Shown here: positions 1 through 9,526 of the stretch, in pieces
How the letters are laid out: each line of letters opens with the position of its first letter
Position numbering within the stretch: position 1 is the stretch's first letter
Assembly (NCBI GenBank): GCA_963663665.2
Contig: CAXXKP010000009.1
Location: 1 to 64,000 of the forward strand
DNA length: 64,000 nucleotides
Direction: 5' to 3'
Origin: SABI01 sp963663665
GTDB taxonomy: Bacteria > Spirochaetota > Spirochaetia > Sphaerochaetales > Sphaerochaetaceae
Made by a program: the position numbers and the translations under genes
The notes under the pieces: model-generated
Database searches by the model: none
What the model saw: the letters and a program-made list of their open reading frames with translations, nothing else
Told to the model about the DNA's origin: nothing

Positions 1-461
1 CTCATTCTACAGCCAGTAGCATAAAATAAGGAGAATATTGTGATATCCCTTAAAGATATAAGGTCTGTTATCTTCACACGACAAGAGAGAAGAGACTTCT
101 TCGAGTGTAAGATAATTAGGAAGTTTCCTAACTCTGGGATTACTCTCGATTGATAAGAATGGGTTTTTCTCAATTTTATTATAGACTTACTAAGTAAACG
201 ATATAATGATTTATACGAAGCTAAATAACTATTAATAGTTGCTTTTGCCATTCGCTCTTTAATCAGTAACGACAGGAAACGTATTGCTTCTTTCGAGGAC
301 ACGTCTGTTATCGGTAGTCTAATCTCTTCAAGGAATTCAATGAACTTAGTAATATGTTGCGTATAGGAAATGATTGTATGCGGACTCATTTTTCGTACAT
401 GGGTGATATAGGTAAGGTATTCATTCATAATGAGTCTATTCATTTCGTTTGTAGTACTCAT
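1..461 (-). pseudogene. XerC-like tyrosine recombinase, N-terminal part, frameshifted and cut by window edge
   Basis: Conceptual translation from the ATG at 461 gives a typical phage-integrase SAM-like N-terminal domain (NEYLTYITHVRKMSPHTI..., then KATINSYLASYKSLYRLL). The core-binding domain continues in another frame (LPNYLTLEEVSSLLSC), and the start of the catalytic domain (FYATGCRMS) lies back in the first frame, so at least two one-base indels are needed, near 170-180 and near 25-30. The catalytic half is beyond the window. The ATG overlaps the stop of the upstream recombinase (ATGA), so the two form a tandem pair. Known of the family: Xer or integrase strand exchange, with a catalytic Arg in the GCRMSE motif. 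The indels fall at short homopolymers in a stretch where every gene is broken, so sequencing error is as likely as real decay. Confidence 0.6.
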
Positions 462-1433
462 ACCTCATCCTTTTTACCATCGGGATGAAATGTACGAAAT
501 TGTTGATAAAGATCCTCGCTCTGAGAATGTATATAGATCTGCGTAGTTCTAATATCCTTATGGCCAAGAAGTTCTTGCAGCAGAACGTAAATCGGCTCCC
601 TCCTCGAAGAAGATGAGAAGCAAAGGAGTGTCGCAGTGTATGAACCTTGGCTTTCACCGCTGCAATTTCGCAATAGTGTGAAAACCTCTTCCACACAGCT
701 TGTCTTGTAAGCATATTTCCTCTTCGGCCGATGAAGAGAGTATAGGTTATGAATGTGGTTCCCTTTCAAGATGTTTCTGCTTTTCTCTAGATAGAGGTGA
801 AGCAATTCGACTGCAATCTCCCCTACAGGAATAAGTCGCTGTACATCTCCTTTCCCTTTCACACTCAAAAGTCCTTCTTTCTCATGATAATCACCCACCT
901 TGAGATTAATCAGTTCACTCACTCTCCAATCCCACAGGAGTAGATGAGTTCAAAAAGGGCTCTGTCTCTCACTAAAAGGGGATCTAAAGATGAAATGTCG
1001 ATACCTATTGAGAATTAAATCTACTTCATCGTATGAGACACTTTCAAAAAAAGATGAAGTCAAATGGGGACTTTCTAACAATTCTGTGGGGTTATCCTCT
1101 CTATAGGAAATTTCACTAAGATACGAAAAAAAAGATCTCATCGCACTTAACTCCTTCGCGATAGTTCTTCTACTCTTGTCAGTATTAGCAAAGAATTCTG
1201 AGATTCCCTCACTTTTTATTTCTTTGAGCCTCTTTCCCTTGAAGTTCAACAAAGGTAAGAAAAGAGAAAATAATATGGGTATACACATCAATGGTTGCCT
1301 CTCCTAAGCGTCTGGCAACCATTAAGTATTCTTTATATTCTAGGAAAAGTGATTCGTTATAACAATAGGATTTATTCCTCTTTTTCTCCCCTTTGGTATC
1401 GTAATACTGCTGGAAAGCTATAATCTTTTTCAT
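458..1433 (-). pseudogene. XerD-like tyrosine recombinase, multiple frameshifts
   Basis: Pieces in different frames together make one tyrosine recombinase. They are an N-terminal SAM-like domain (EYKEYLMVARRLGEATIDVYTH, about 1345-1235), the linker (KRLKEIKSEGISEFFANT, about 1240-1010), the first catalytic box (RVSELINLKVGDY, about 925-885), box II (HTLRHSFASHLLRGG, about 660-605) and the terminal part (LQELLGHKDIRTTQIYIH, about 585-530) with the Tyr nucleophile. At least five one-base shifts are needed, near 1235, 1010, 935, 735 and 600. The start is uncertain: ATG 1433 overlaps the reconstructed end of ftsZ and no other good start is seen. Catalytic R, HxxR, H and Y are all recoverable, so the gene may be intact in the organism. 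Confidence 0.6.
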
Positions 1434-2593
1434 CTTTTCTTCCGCCAAGTTGTTGTTGAAGATCTTGCCACCGATTTACGGTAATAACTTCTTCATTATC
1501 TTTTGAGGGGTCATCATCTTTATGGGGAACTTTGGGTTCTTTGATCTAACGTAGGACCTTCGAACTTCTTCTTTCTATAATCTAAAACCTCTTGATTTTC
1601 CTCGTAAGAGCTCTGCTGGGGTGTTCAAACCCTGTTGCAACTACAGTAACTTTGATCTTTTCTCCAAGTTCTGGATTATATGCTTGACCTGCAATAATGA
1701 GAGGCATCTTCTGCACAATTCTCTGTGATGAGTTCAACCACATCTTGATATTCTTGGAGAGTAAGTCCATCTCCACCAGCCAAATTAACGAGGACACTCT
1801 TAGCACCATCGATACGAGCATTCTCGAGTAATGGATTATTAATTGCACTTCGTGCAGCATCTACTGCTCTACTTGAACCCTCTCCAATTCCAATACCCAT
1901 CAAAGCATCCCCGCGCCCTTTCATAACAGTTCTTACATCAGCAAAATCAATATTAATTTCGCCAGGTTCTGTGATGAGTTCACTAATGCCTTGGACTCCC
2001 TGCCTAAGAACATCATCAGCAAGTAAGAATGCTTTTTTTATTGGTGTATTATTTTCTACAATATTAAGGAGGTATTGGTTAGGAATAAGAATGAGTGTAT
2101 CTACAACTTTTCGAAGTTTCTCTATTCCAGCCAATGCAAGTTGTAATTTTTTCTTTCCTTCAAATGCAAATGGAGTTGTTACAACCGCAACGGTTAGGGC
2201 ATTCACCTCTTTACTGATTTCTGCAATGATTGAGGCAGCTCCAGTCCCTGTTCCACCTCCCATCCCAGCTGTAATGAATACCATGTCTGTACCAAGGAGG
2301 AGATTTTTAATTTCTTCTCGACTCTCTTGTGCTGCCTTTTCACCAACCTCAGGAATACCACCTGCACCTAAACCACCAGTGAGCTCTTTCCCTAAGGGGA
2401 GCCTAACTTGTGCATTCGATCTTTGAAGAGCTTGGATATCTGTATTCATTGCAACGAAAGTGACCTTTTTTAAGCCACTAGCTATCATTCTGTTAACAGC
2501 ATTTCCACCAGCTCCGCCAACTCCAACAACTTTAATGTCAGTGGGGGGAGTTTGCTCGTTTTGTAATAAATCTTCAAGCATATCAAAATCCAT
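1372..2593 (-). CDS. ftsZ: cell division GTPase FtsZ (three apparent frameshifts in the C-terminal third)
   Basis: FtsZ polymerises into the Z-ring that organises septation. The intact frame (2593 to about 1700) holds the GTP-binding motifs GVGGAGGNAVN (about residues 24-34) and GGGTGTGAA (about 112-120), the T7-loop region (INIDFADVRTVM) and ARSAINNPLL. The protein then shifts frame near 1702 (to LIIAGQAYNPELGEKIKVTVVATGFEH), near 1620 in a run of four C (to SSYEENQEVLDYRKKKFEGPTLDQRT) and near 1530 (to PHKDDDPSKDNEEVITVNRW...). It ends with DYSFPAVLRYQ, which fits the conserved C-terminal peptide that binds FtsA, and stops at 1372-1374. The reconstructed length of about 406 aa is normal. 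Because FtsZ is essential in most bacteria, I read the shifts as sequence errors. It lies 26 bp after ftsA, last in the division operon. Confidence 0.9.
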
Positions 2594-2619
2594 GAACTAT
2601 TATCCTCCAGCGTAAACGC

Positions 2620-3864
2620 TTAATGTTTAAAAATGGTGCGAAAAAACCCTTTTACTTTTTTAGAGAGTGAAGGAGAATGGTCTCGTTTAACACTCTTTGA
2701 TGAAGAAGAACTATCTTTAATTCGTTTTGCTTCACTCATCACCTGGCCAAGTACTGTAGTGTATTTAGGATTAATATATGATCTGTCTAACCCATGTAAA
2801 GCCTCAGGGAAACCGATACGAGCAGGTAAACGGAAAATCTCGCTCGCCAGCTCCGTCGCACCAGAAAGAAGTGCTCCTCCTCCGACAAGGACAATTCCAC
2901 CTCCAAATGATCCACGAACCCCTTTTTTATCAAGTTCTATCTGTAAAAGAGAAAAAATTTCTGCCATACGTGGTTCTATAATCTTGCTGAGCTCTTTTTT
3001 AGGCATCTTTATAGATGGGAGGTTTCCTACCTGTGGAATGATAATCATTTCTAATGGGTCAACTGAAGGAATATGACAGTTCCCATATTGTTGTTTTACC
3101 TCTTCAGCAATTATCTTAGGTTTATTAAGTAAATAGGCAATATCATTAGTAACATGCGATCCACCAAGGAGAATCCCTCCTGTATAAACAGGAGCCCCAT
3201 TCACATAAGCGACCATATTCGTTGTTCCACCACCGATATTGATGAGAATTGTCCCCATCTCTTTCTCTTCTACACTAAGCACAGACTCACTGTCGGCTAT
3301 TTGTTGAGCAATCAATCTCTGGACTTGGAAATTGGCACGTTGTATACATTTACGTGCATTTTGACAAACACTTGCACTTGCTGTTACAATTAATACTCGA
3401 CTTTCGAGGCGATGCCCTAGCATATCAATCGGATCTTTAATTCCACCTCTACCATCAACTTTGAATTCTTGCACAAGGGTATGGAGAATTTCTCTGTCTA
3501 AAGGAAGTTCGAAAGCTCTAGCTACTTCTAGAGACCTGAAGATATCTTCTCTATTTATCTCTTGGTCCTTTGCATTTATACCAACGACACCTTGAGAGGG
3601 AACACCTTCAATATGATTGCCACCAACCCCAATAATTACAGAAGATACATCAGCTCCAGCTTGGAGCTCTGCCTCACTGATTACAGAGGTTATGGTTTTG
3701 ATAGTTTGCTCTATATTGACAATTACCCCTTGTCTAATTCCTTCTGAATGGCGCTCACACACACTGTCTACCATTAAGTTCCCATCACCATCGATGGTAC
3801 AAATGATGGCACGTACCCATGAGCTACCGATGTCTAATCCTACCATCACTTTATCTAAGCTCAA
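2620..3864 (-). CDS. ftsA: cell division protein FtsA
   Basis: Actin-like ATPase that anchors FtsZ to the membrane. Visible are the phosphate-1 motif GLDIGSSWVRAII near the N-terminus, the SHS2-type 1C subdomain (about residues 85-165), phosphate-2 (INIGGGTTNMVAY, about 210-222), the adenosine motif (IVLVGGGALLSG) and a C-terminal amphipathic membrane-targeting tail (KKVKGFFRTIFKH) after a Ser-rich linker. At 414 aa it is normal for the family. The start is a TTG preceded by a strong GGAGG Shine-Dalgarno sequence about 5 bases away; no ATG fits the conserved N-terminus better. It lies between ftsQ and ftsZ in the usual order. Confidence 0.95.
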   Translation of the reverse strand: MSLDKVMVGLDIGSSWVRAIICTIDGDGNLMVDSVCERHSEGIRQGVIVNIEQTIKTITSVISEAELQAGADVSSVIIGVGGNHIEGVPSQGVVGINAKDQEINREDIFRSLEVARAFELPLDREILHTLVQEFKVDGRGGIKDPIDMLGHRLESRVLIVTASASVCQNARKCIQRANFQVQRLIAQQIADSESVLSVEEKEMGTILINIGGGTTNMVAYVNGAPVYTGGILLGGSHVTNDIAYLLNKPKIIAEEVKQQYGNCHIPSVDPLEMIIIPQVGNLPSIKMPKKELSKIIEPRMAEIFSLLQIELDKKGVRGSFGGGIVLVGGGALLSGATELASEIFRLPARIGFPEALHGLDRSYINPKYTTVLGQVMSEAKRIKDSSSSSKSVKRDHSPSLSKKVKGFFRTIFKH

Positions 3865-3876
3865 TTGCCACCTCCG

Positions 3877-4677
3877 TCAATCCATAATTAGGGTATTTTG
3901 ATATACATCATAACACACCTGATTATAAAGAGTAATACTTGTTATTTGACTCTTGCTAGATTCTAGTCTAATTAATTGTAGGACATAGTGCAAGCGGGCA
4001 TAACTAATACTCTCCCTGATTCGTATGGTATTGCGAGTGTGGGGTATATAAATCTCTAGTGGAGGAACTTGTTCGCTTTCTAATTGTTGTATAGTTGATG
4101 AATCATTACCTAACAACCTAACAATGACGTTTAATTGCTTCTTTCCAATTGGGAGAGAACTTGTAATTTTAACTGTATCCTTAGAATAGAAAGAGAGATC
4201 CTCCTTTTGAAGCGGAATGATGTTTCCATCTATGAGCGCTGATACCTCTTGGGTATTCAAATTTTCCCATAGTACTTCTGTACCAGCTAAAGAAACGGAA
4301 GCTATGAGTTGCTGGTTGTTCCCTTTCATAACTTGAGCATGTGAAATGAGAGGATTATTATTAAGAACCTTTTCAAGTCTTTTCTTTGCAAAGGAAAAAG
4401 TGGATACCCCTTGAACACTTTGTAATTCTTTGACAATAGAGGGAGGAAGGGACGTGGAAAGAGAAGAGACCTCTTTAATATCGAAATATGGAATCGTCGC
4501 TAAAGAAAAATATACTAATGAGCATAAGATAATTGTAGCTACGAGGAGAGAAATCATAACATACATAAAAGGTAATTTAGCTTTATGAGACACAGGTGCC
4601 ACTGATATTTGATAATATTGTGAATCTCTTCTGTATGAGTCATAGTCTATACCTACAGTGTATGCACTATCTACCAT
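3877..4677 (-). CDS. ftsQ: cell division protein FtsQ/DivIB
   Basis: Bitopic division protein of 266 aa: a cytoplasmic N-terminus of about 35 residues, one membrane segment (about residues 36-60, FMYVMISLLVATIILCSLVYF), a POTRA-like region (PYFDIKEVSSLSTSLPPSIVKELQ, KRLEKVLNNNPLISHAQV) and a beta domain. The sequence is weakly conserved, as is usual for FtsQ. Identification rests on topology, the POTRA pattern and its position between ftsW and ftsA. The ATG overlaps the ftsW stop codon by 7 bases, suggesting translational coupling. FtsQ normally bridges FtsA/FtsZ to FtsL-FtsB and FtsW-FtsI; here FtsI is missing from the cluster. Confidence 0.8.
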   Translation of the reverse strand: MVDSAYTVGIDYDSYRRDSQYYQISVAPVSHKAKLPFMYVMISLLVATIILCSLVYFSLATIPYFDIKEVSSLSTSLPPSIVKELQSVQGVSTFSFAKKRLEKVLNNNPLISHAQVMKGNNQQLIASVSLAGTEVLWENLNTQEVSALIDGNIIPLQKEDLSFYSKDTVKITSSLPIGKKQLNVIVRLLGNDSSTIQQLESEQVPPLEIYIPHTRNTIRIRESISYARLHYVLQLIRLESSKSQITSITLYNQVCYDVYQNTLIMD

Positions 4678-5846
4678 GGTTCCTCCCTATTACTCTCTTT
4701 CATACATCGATAGAGAAGTCCACATTCACTGATAATAACAAATAGATTTGTACCGCCTTGAGAAAAGAATGGAAGGGGAATTCCAGTAGGAGGAAGAAGG
4801 GAGGTGACTACTAACATATTCACTATCGCTTGCACAATAATCATCATCGTAATTCCAAATGAGGTAAGAGAGATAAATAGATTACTTTCTCTAGTTTTAA
4901 TTGCTACATTTAATCCCATATACGTAAAAAATATGAATAAGAGAAAGAGAAACAGAACTCCAAACAAACCCATTTCTTCACCAAAAGAAGCAAAAATAAA
5001 GTCACTATGCACCTCAGGGATCACACCTAATTTATAAACTCCACCACCAAGACCTTTTCCAAAGAGGCCTCCACTTTTGATCGCTTCCAAAGATTTTGTT
5101 ACCTGCCAGTTCATTCCAGTCGGATCGATCGAGGGAAAAAGGAAACTAACTACTCGCTTTATTCTATATGGTTCTATTAAGAGGAAGATGATAGCTGGTA
5201 CACTGAATGCGAATCCTATGTAGATAAAAAAGAGAAAACTAAGACCACCTACAATAGTCATGAGGAGAGAGACACTCACAAATACAAGTGCTGTCGAATA
5301 GTCCTTTTGAGCTACTATTAAGATAAATGATAATAAAATGAGAGCAATACTCATAAAAAGCGCTTTTTTCCTATTGTCCTTAAGGGAAATAATATACGCG
5401 ATAAGGAGAATAACAGATACTTTCAATAACTCTGAGGGTTGGAATGATGGAAGAGGACCTAATTGAATCCATCTTCTGGCTCCAGCCTTCTCTATACCGA
5501 GCGGAGTAAAGATTGTAAGTATCATAAATATAACTGAAATAATAAATAGAGGAATTATCCCCTTTTTAACGATACTAAGAGGGATCAGAGAAAAGAGAGT
5601 GAACGAAACTACTCCAAGAAGACTGAAAACCACTTGCCTGGCAAAAAAATAGCTCACTCCCTTTTCAATACGTAATGCTTCGTCATAACTAGCGCTATAC
5701 AGTGTAATTAGGCCAATAAGAGTTAACACTAGTATGGTGCAAACAAATAAGAACAAAGAGAGGCTCATCTCATTGTGAAAAGGTAGATGAGGTCGCGATG
5801 TCTGTTGTTTCTGTTCGAATCTATCCGAATAGTCCATACTATTCAT
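4671..5846 (-). CDS. ftsW: SEDS-family septal peptidoglycan glycosyltransferase FtsW
   Basis: Integral membrane protein of 391 aa with about ten membrane segments. Family signatures are ARRWIQLGPLPSFQPSELLK (about residues 120-140), the extracellular catalytic-loop motif EVHSDFIFASFGEE, whose Asp is the proposed SEDS catalytic residue, and PPTGIPLPFFSQGGTNL near the C-terminus. SEDS proteins polymerise lipid II and normally require a cognate class B PBP (FtsI for FtsW). The retained catalytic Asp argues for an active enzyme even though no ftsI is nearby. RodA is the alternative, but the position in the dcw cluster favours FtsW. Confidence 0.9.
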   Translation of the reverse strand: MNSMDYSDRFEQKQQTSRPHLPFHNEMSLSLFLFVCTILVLTLIGLITLYSASYDEALRIEKGVSYFFARQVVFSLLGVVSFTLFSLIPLSIVKKGIIPLFIISVIFMILTIFTPLGIEKAGARRWIQLGPLPSFQPSELLKVSVILLIAYIISLKDNRKKALFMSIALILLSFILIVAQKDYSTALVFVSVSLLMTIVGGLSFLFFIYIGFAFSVPAIIFLLIEPYRIKRVVSFLFPSIDPTGMNWQVTKSLEAIKSGGLFGKGLGGGVYKLGVIPEVHSDFIFASFGEEMGLFGVLFLFLLFIFFTYMGLNVAIKTRESNLFISLTSFGITMMIIVQAIVNMLVVTSLLPPTGIPLPFFSQGGTNLFVIISECGLLYRCMKESNREEPW

Positions 5847-5853
5847 AAAGAAG

Positions 5854-6882
5854 TTATCGATACTTATAGGTAAAGAAGAACATTGCTAACAATGTAAGTA
5901 TAAGACTTATGATATAAAACCTTGTAACGATTTTCCCTTCATGAACCCCCTTTTGTTCAAAATGATGATGAATTGGTGCAATTAAAAATACTTTTTTATG
6001 AAACACTCTAATTGAGATTATTTGAATAAAAGATGAAGCGAGTTCGAGTAACAACATTCCTGAAGCAAGAGCAACAATAAACTCTACTTTCATGAGTAAT
6101 GCACTCATTCCAATGAAGGCTCCTATAGCATGTGAACCAAGATCTCCCATGAAGAGAGTAGCTTTATATCCGTTGAACCAGAGAAAAGCTAATAAGGAAC
6201 CAATAATACTTCCAGCAACAACGACAAGATTTGAAGATCCCATCGTAATACTCACCTGTGTTGGTGTAATAAGAGTTGATGTAGCAAATAGAGCTGCTAC
6301 GGTAAATACTAAAAATAATGGACTTAAAGAGACACTTGTTGCTAATCCATCAAGACCATCACTAATATTAACGGCATTTACAAAAATGACCATGTACAGC
6401 AAGAAGGCAATTGGAAACCAGATCCCGATATCGAACACATGCTGAGGGTTCCAAAATGCACTCACACTCGATAAATCTAGTCCGCTATAAATCGCTACAA
6501 GATAGTAATTCAATGCAGCTACAAGTATTTGCATAGCAAGTTTTCTCAGTGAGGTTAGTCCAATAGATTCCTTCTTCACGACTTTCATGATATCGTCGAT
6601 TCCACCAATGAGGGCAAAACTCCACATCGAAATCAATGGTAAGAAAACATAAGGATGTTGAATATTGCTAAAAACAGCAATTGAGATAGTACTACTTAGA
6701 AGGAAGCATATTCCTCCCATAGTGGGAGTATTTCTTTTTTCCAAATGTGCTGAAGGAGTATCAGGATTAATTATCTGAAATATTTTAAAGCGATTCATCA
6801 CATAGATAAAGACTTTTATAAAAACTATCGTGAGAAGAAATGAGAAAAGTAGCGATAATAAACTTAACATAATTGTATTCAT
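5854..6882 (-). CDS. mraY: phospho-N-acetylmuramoyl-pentapeptide-transferase MraY
   Basis: Transfers phospho-MurNAc-pentapeptide from UDP to undecaprenyl phosphate, giving lipid I, in the inner membrane. The 342-aa polytopic protein shows the family motifs HLEKRNTPTMGGI, IGGIDDIMK (double Asp), NAVNISDGLDGLA, FMGDLGSHAIGA and the C-terminal IAPIHHHFEQKG. Length and topology (about ten segments) are normal. It lies 9 bp after murF and just before ftsW. Its presence shows that lipid-linked peptidoglycan precursor is made. Confidence 0.96.
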   Translation of the reverse strand: MNTIMLSLLSLLFSFLLTIVFIKVFIYVMNRFKIFQIINPDTPSAHLEKRNTPTMGGICFLLSSTISIAVFSNIQHPYVFLPLISMWSFALIGGIDDIMKVVKKESIGLTSLRKLAMQILVAALNYYLVAIYSGLDLSSVSAFWNPQHVFDIGIWFPIAFLLYMVIFVNAVNISDGLDGLATSVSLSPLFLVFTVAALFATSTLITPTQVSITMGSSNLVVVAGSIIGSLLAFLWFNGYKATLFMGDLGSHAIGAFIGMSALLMKVEFIVALASGMLLLELASSFIQIISIRVFHKKVFLIAPIHHHFEQKGVHEGKIVTRFYIISLILTLLAMFFFTYKYR

Positions 6883-6891
6883 AATTCTTCC

Positions 6892-8265
6892 TCAACGTAT
6901 ACTGCTGATTGCTGGCACAAGACGTTCCATTGCCATCATCCTAGAACCTTTCAAGAGAACAAGGTCACCTTTCCTCGTATCCTCGAGAACCACACTTTGG
7001 AGCTTTTCCCAATCATCTGTAAAGAAAAGGCTCTTATCATCTCTGTATGATCTCAGTGAAGAATATGTAGTATACATTTCTTCACCATATAGATAGATAT
7101 GTTCTAATCCACTATTTCTTATGTTCCGAGCGACCATATTGTGTGCTGTTTTTGTAAAAGTCCCCATCTCTTTCATAGATCCAAGAACTATTCTCTTTTC
7201 TCCATTGCATGGTGCACTTTTCACACATTTTAGGATTTGAGAGGTAGAATCAACAGATGAGTTGTACCAATCTTCAATGATAGTAACTTTGCCATGTCTT
7301 ACATTGCTACGGCCACTCATTGCTGTATATTCCTGTAGTCCTTCTACTATCTCAATTACACTTGCACCGAGAGTCTCTGCTATTTTAATTGCTCCAAAAG
7401 CATCAAGTAGAGTATGAGTTCCAATACCTTTAAAGTGCACATCTTCACCCTTATAGGTAAAACTCCAGCCATCAAGATTGCGGCTTTTCATGTGAGAGAT
7501 GTAAGGCATAGTCTTGAATCCAAATGACTTAATAGCAACCTGTTGTTTTTTTGAGATAAATCGTTGCCAAGCACTTCCCTCTTCCATAAATGGATGAATA
7601 ATTGAGGAGTGGAATATATTTCCTTTTTCAAGCGCAATAGCTGACAAAGAACCCATCTTCCCAATGTGGGAAAGTCCAATATTCGTAATGAGAGCAATGT
7701 CTGGAGAGTAGATGTCTACCATAGTAGACATTTCCCCAACATGGTCGACTCCCATTTCAAATACTGAATATGCACTTGATTGGTCAATTTCAAAAGCGCT
7801 GATAGCAAGTCCAATCTCACTATTATAGTTGCCGATTGTTTTCGCAGTTGAACCTTTCCCGCTCAATATCGAAGAAAGTATTTCTTTGGTAGTTGTTTTG
7901 CCAACACTCCCTGTGATTCCAACTTTTTGTAACGAGGAAGCTTTGCTTATATGTCTTTTTGCCATTAATTGTAATGCAGAAAGGGGATTTTCTACATAGA
8001 GTATGTAAACAGAGTTATTATCTGCATATTTTTGTACTCTTTCTTTTTCCTTTCTGGAAGCAAGTATGAGCTTACTCCCCATATGTATAGCATTCTCAAT
8101 GAAATCATGGCCATCTAAAGTGGCACCTTTTAAGGCAACAAAGAGGGAGGAGGAACTACATGTTCTTGAATCAATCGTAATGTGGTCAATTCCAATAGAA
8201 CTAAGAGTTCTGTTCACAGGATGTCCAAGGAGGGAAGCTAGATATGAAGCGGTTACTTTTCTCAT
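6892..8265 (-). CDS. murF: UDP-N-acetylmuramoyl-tripeptide--D-alanyl-D-alanine ligase MurF
   Basis: ATP-dependent Mur ligase that adds D-Ala-D-Ala to the UDP-MurNAc-tripeptide in the cytoplasm. Domain order: N-terminal UDP-binding domain (IDSRTCSSSSLFVALKG), central ATPase with P-loop GITGSVGKTTTKE (about residues 118-130), GNYNSEIGL, EMGVDHVGEM and NIGLSHIGKM, then the C-terminal Mur ligase domain (EDWYNSSVDS). At 457 aa it is normal. The start overlaps the stop of ftsL by 4 bases (ATGA), leaving no space for ftsI or murE, which sit here in many bacteria. Confidence 0.95.
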   Translation of the reverse strand: MRKVTASYLASLLGHPVNRTLSSIGIDHITIDSRTCSSSSLFVALKGATLDGHDFIENAIHMGSKLILASRKEKERVQKYADNNSVYILYVENPLSALQLMAKRHISKASSLQKVGITGSVGKTTTKEILSSILSGKGSTAKTIGNYNSEIGLAISAFEIDQSSAYSVFEMGVDHVGEMSTMVDIYSPDIALITNIGLSHIGKMGSLSAIALEKGNIFHSSIIHPFMEEGSAWQRFISKKQQVAIKSFGFKTMPYISHMKSRNLDGWSFTYKGEDVHFKGIGTHTLLDAFGAIKIAETLGASVIEIVEGLQEYTAMSGRSNVRHGKVTIIEDWYNSSVDSTSQILKCVKSAPCNGEKRIVLGSMKEMGTFTKTAHNMVARNIRNSGLEHIYLYGEEMYTTYSSLRSYRDDKSLFFTDDWEKLQSVVLEDTRKGDLVLLKGSRMMAMERLVPAISSIR

Positions 8266-8591
8266 TCAACATCCTCCTTAACTACGACAAGTTTCGCCCT
8301 CGAAAAGGGTATTTTTTGTATGTTTAGATCCTTCTTCATTGCATTTTGAGATGCAACGTCAACTGTGCTACTTTTAGCGAGATAGGCTTTGAGGAGCTGT
8401 TCTTTTTCATCAAGAAGAATTTTATCTTTCTCTATTCCTCTAAGTGTAAGAGTTACCTCTCTCATACGAGATGCTTGATAAATTGGAATGAGAAGAAATG
8501 CAAAAATAGAGATGATAATAGTAATTACTACAATCCTCTCTTTTCTAGAGATCATCTTTGTATGGATAATACTTTGATCCTTCATCATCAT
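8262..8591 (-). CDS. ftsL: FtsL-like division protein
   Basis: Small bitopic protein of 109 aa: a short basic N-terminus, one membrane helix (about residues 20-40, IVVITIIISIFAFLLIPIY) and a heptad-like periplasmic stretch (LRGIEKDKILLDEKEQLLKAYLA). Assignment rests on size, topology and position directly after rsmH; FtsL sequences are poorly conserved. It overlaps rsmH and murF by 4 bases at each end. FtsL normally recruits FtsI through this coiled coil, so its retention without an adjacent ftsI is notable. Confidence 0.7.
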   Translation of the reverse strand: MMMKDQSIIHTKMISRKERIVVITIIISIFAFLLIPIYQASRMREVTLTLRGIEKDKILLDEKEQLLKAYLAKSSTVDVASQNAMKKDLNIQKIPFSRAKLVVVKEDVE

Positions 8592-9526
8592 AACTCACCA
8601 CCCTTCTTTTGGGCGACGCGGAGTTTTGCACTCCGGGATGGCGGATTCTCTCTATTCTCTTCTTCGGTTGCGATAATTGGCTTTCGAGTGATGACTCTTA
8701 TATCACTAGTTTTTCCACAGGTACAAATTGGAGCCTTTGGAGGACAAATACACCCTTTTTCTCTCTCTCTAAAAAGATGTTTTACTGGTCTGTCCTCTAA
8801 AGAATGGAAACTAATAACCCCAATGAATCCACCTGGAGCTAGTAGATCAATTGCTCTATTGATGGAAGGAATAATTCTTTCAAGTTCATTGTTCACTGCA
8901 ATTCGCAGCGCTTGGAATGTACGAGTCGCAGGGTGAATTCTCTGATGGCGATATTGAGGTGGAACGCAATTGTAGATAATACTAGCTAGGTCATTACTCT
9001 TTTCAATTGGTTTCTCTTCTCTTGAAATACAAATCGCTCTAGCTATTTTGCGTCCATAGCGCTCCTCTCCATACTTGAAAATAATCGATGCGATATCTTC
9101 CTCACTATAGGTATTCACAATATCATACGCTGAAATATCTTTCTCAGCGTTCAATCTCATGTCTAGTGGTTCTTCTCGTGAAAAACTGAATCCTCGAGTT
9201 GACTCTTCATAATGGAAAACAGATATTCCTAAATCAAAAAGGATGACAGAAGGAGGTGGACCTGTATAATCTCTCAGATATTCATCAAACCAACAATTTA
9301 TTGGAGTGAATCTCTCTTTATATGGGTCTAATCTATGAATAGCCTTTTTCATGATAACTGGATCTCGATCAAGTCCAATAATATTGAGAAATGGATACTT
9401 CTCTAAAAACAAAGATGTATGGCCTCCCTCACCAAGAGTACAATCTATCATAAGAGGATAATCTTTATTTGGAATCAAATGAGCTAAAGTAGGTTCTATA
9501 AGAACTGGGGTATGAACATATTTCAT
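8588..9526 (-). CDS. rsmH: 16S rRNA (cytosine-N4)-methyltransferase RsmH (MraW)
   Basis: SAM-dependent methyltransferase acting on C1402 (E. coli numbering) of 16S rRNA. Motifs in order: the SAM-binding loop CTLGEGGHTS (about residues 28-38), FDLGIS, TRGFSFSREEPLDMRL, HPATRTFQALRIAVNNEL and ISFHSLEDRPVKHLF, then a Cys-rich loop (CICPPKAPICTCG) and a basic C-terminus. Its 312 aa match the family. It overlaps mraZ and ftsL by 4 bases each (ATGA), as is usual in dcw operons. Confidence 0.97.
   Translation of the reverse strand: MKYVHTPVLIEPTLAHLIPNKDYPLMIDCTLGEGGHTSLFLEKYPFLNIIGLDRDPVIMKKAIHRLDPYKERFTPINCWFDEYLRDYTGPPPSVILFDLGISVFHYEESTRGFSFSREEPLDMRLNAEKDISAYDIVNTYSEEDIASIIFKYGEERYGRKIARAICISREEKPIEKSNDLASIIYNCVPPQYRHQRIHPATRTFQALRIAVNNELERIIPSINRAIDLLAPGGFIGVISFHSLEDRPVKHLFREREKGCICPPKAPICTCGKTSDIRVITRKPIIATEEENRENPPSRSAKLRVAQKKGGEL

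Noticed and set aside
1971..2426. Open frame of 151 codons on the plus strand across ftsZ.
   Set aside because: It is antisense to a well-conserved gene and has no recognisable domain; typical shadow frame.
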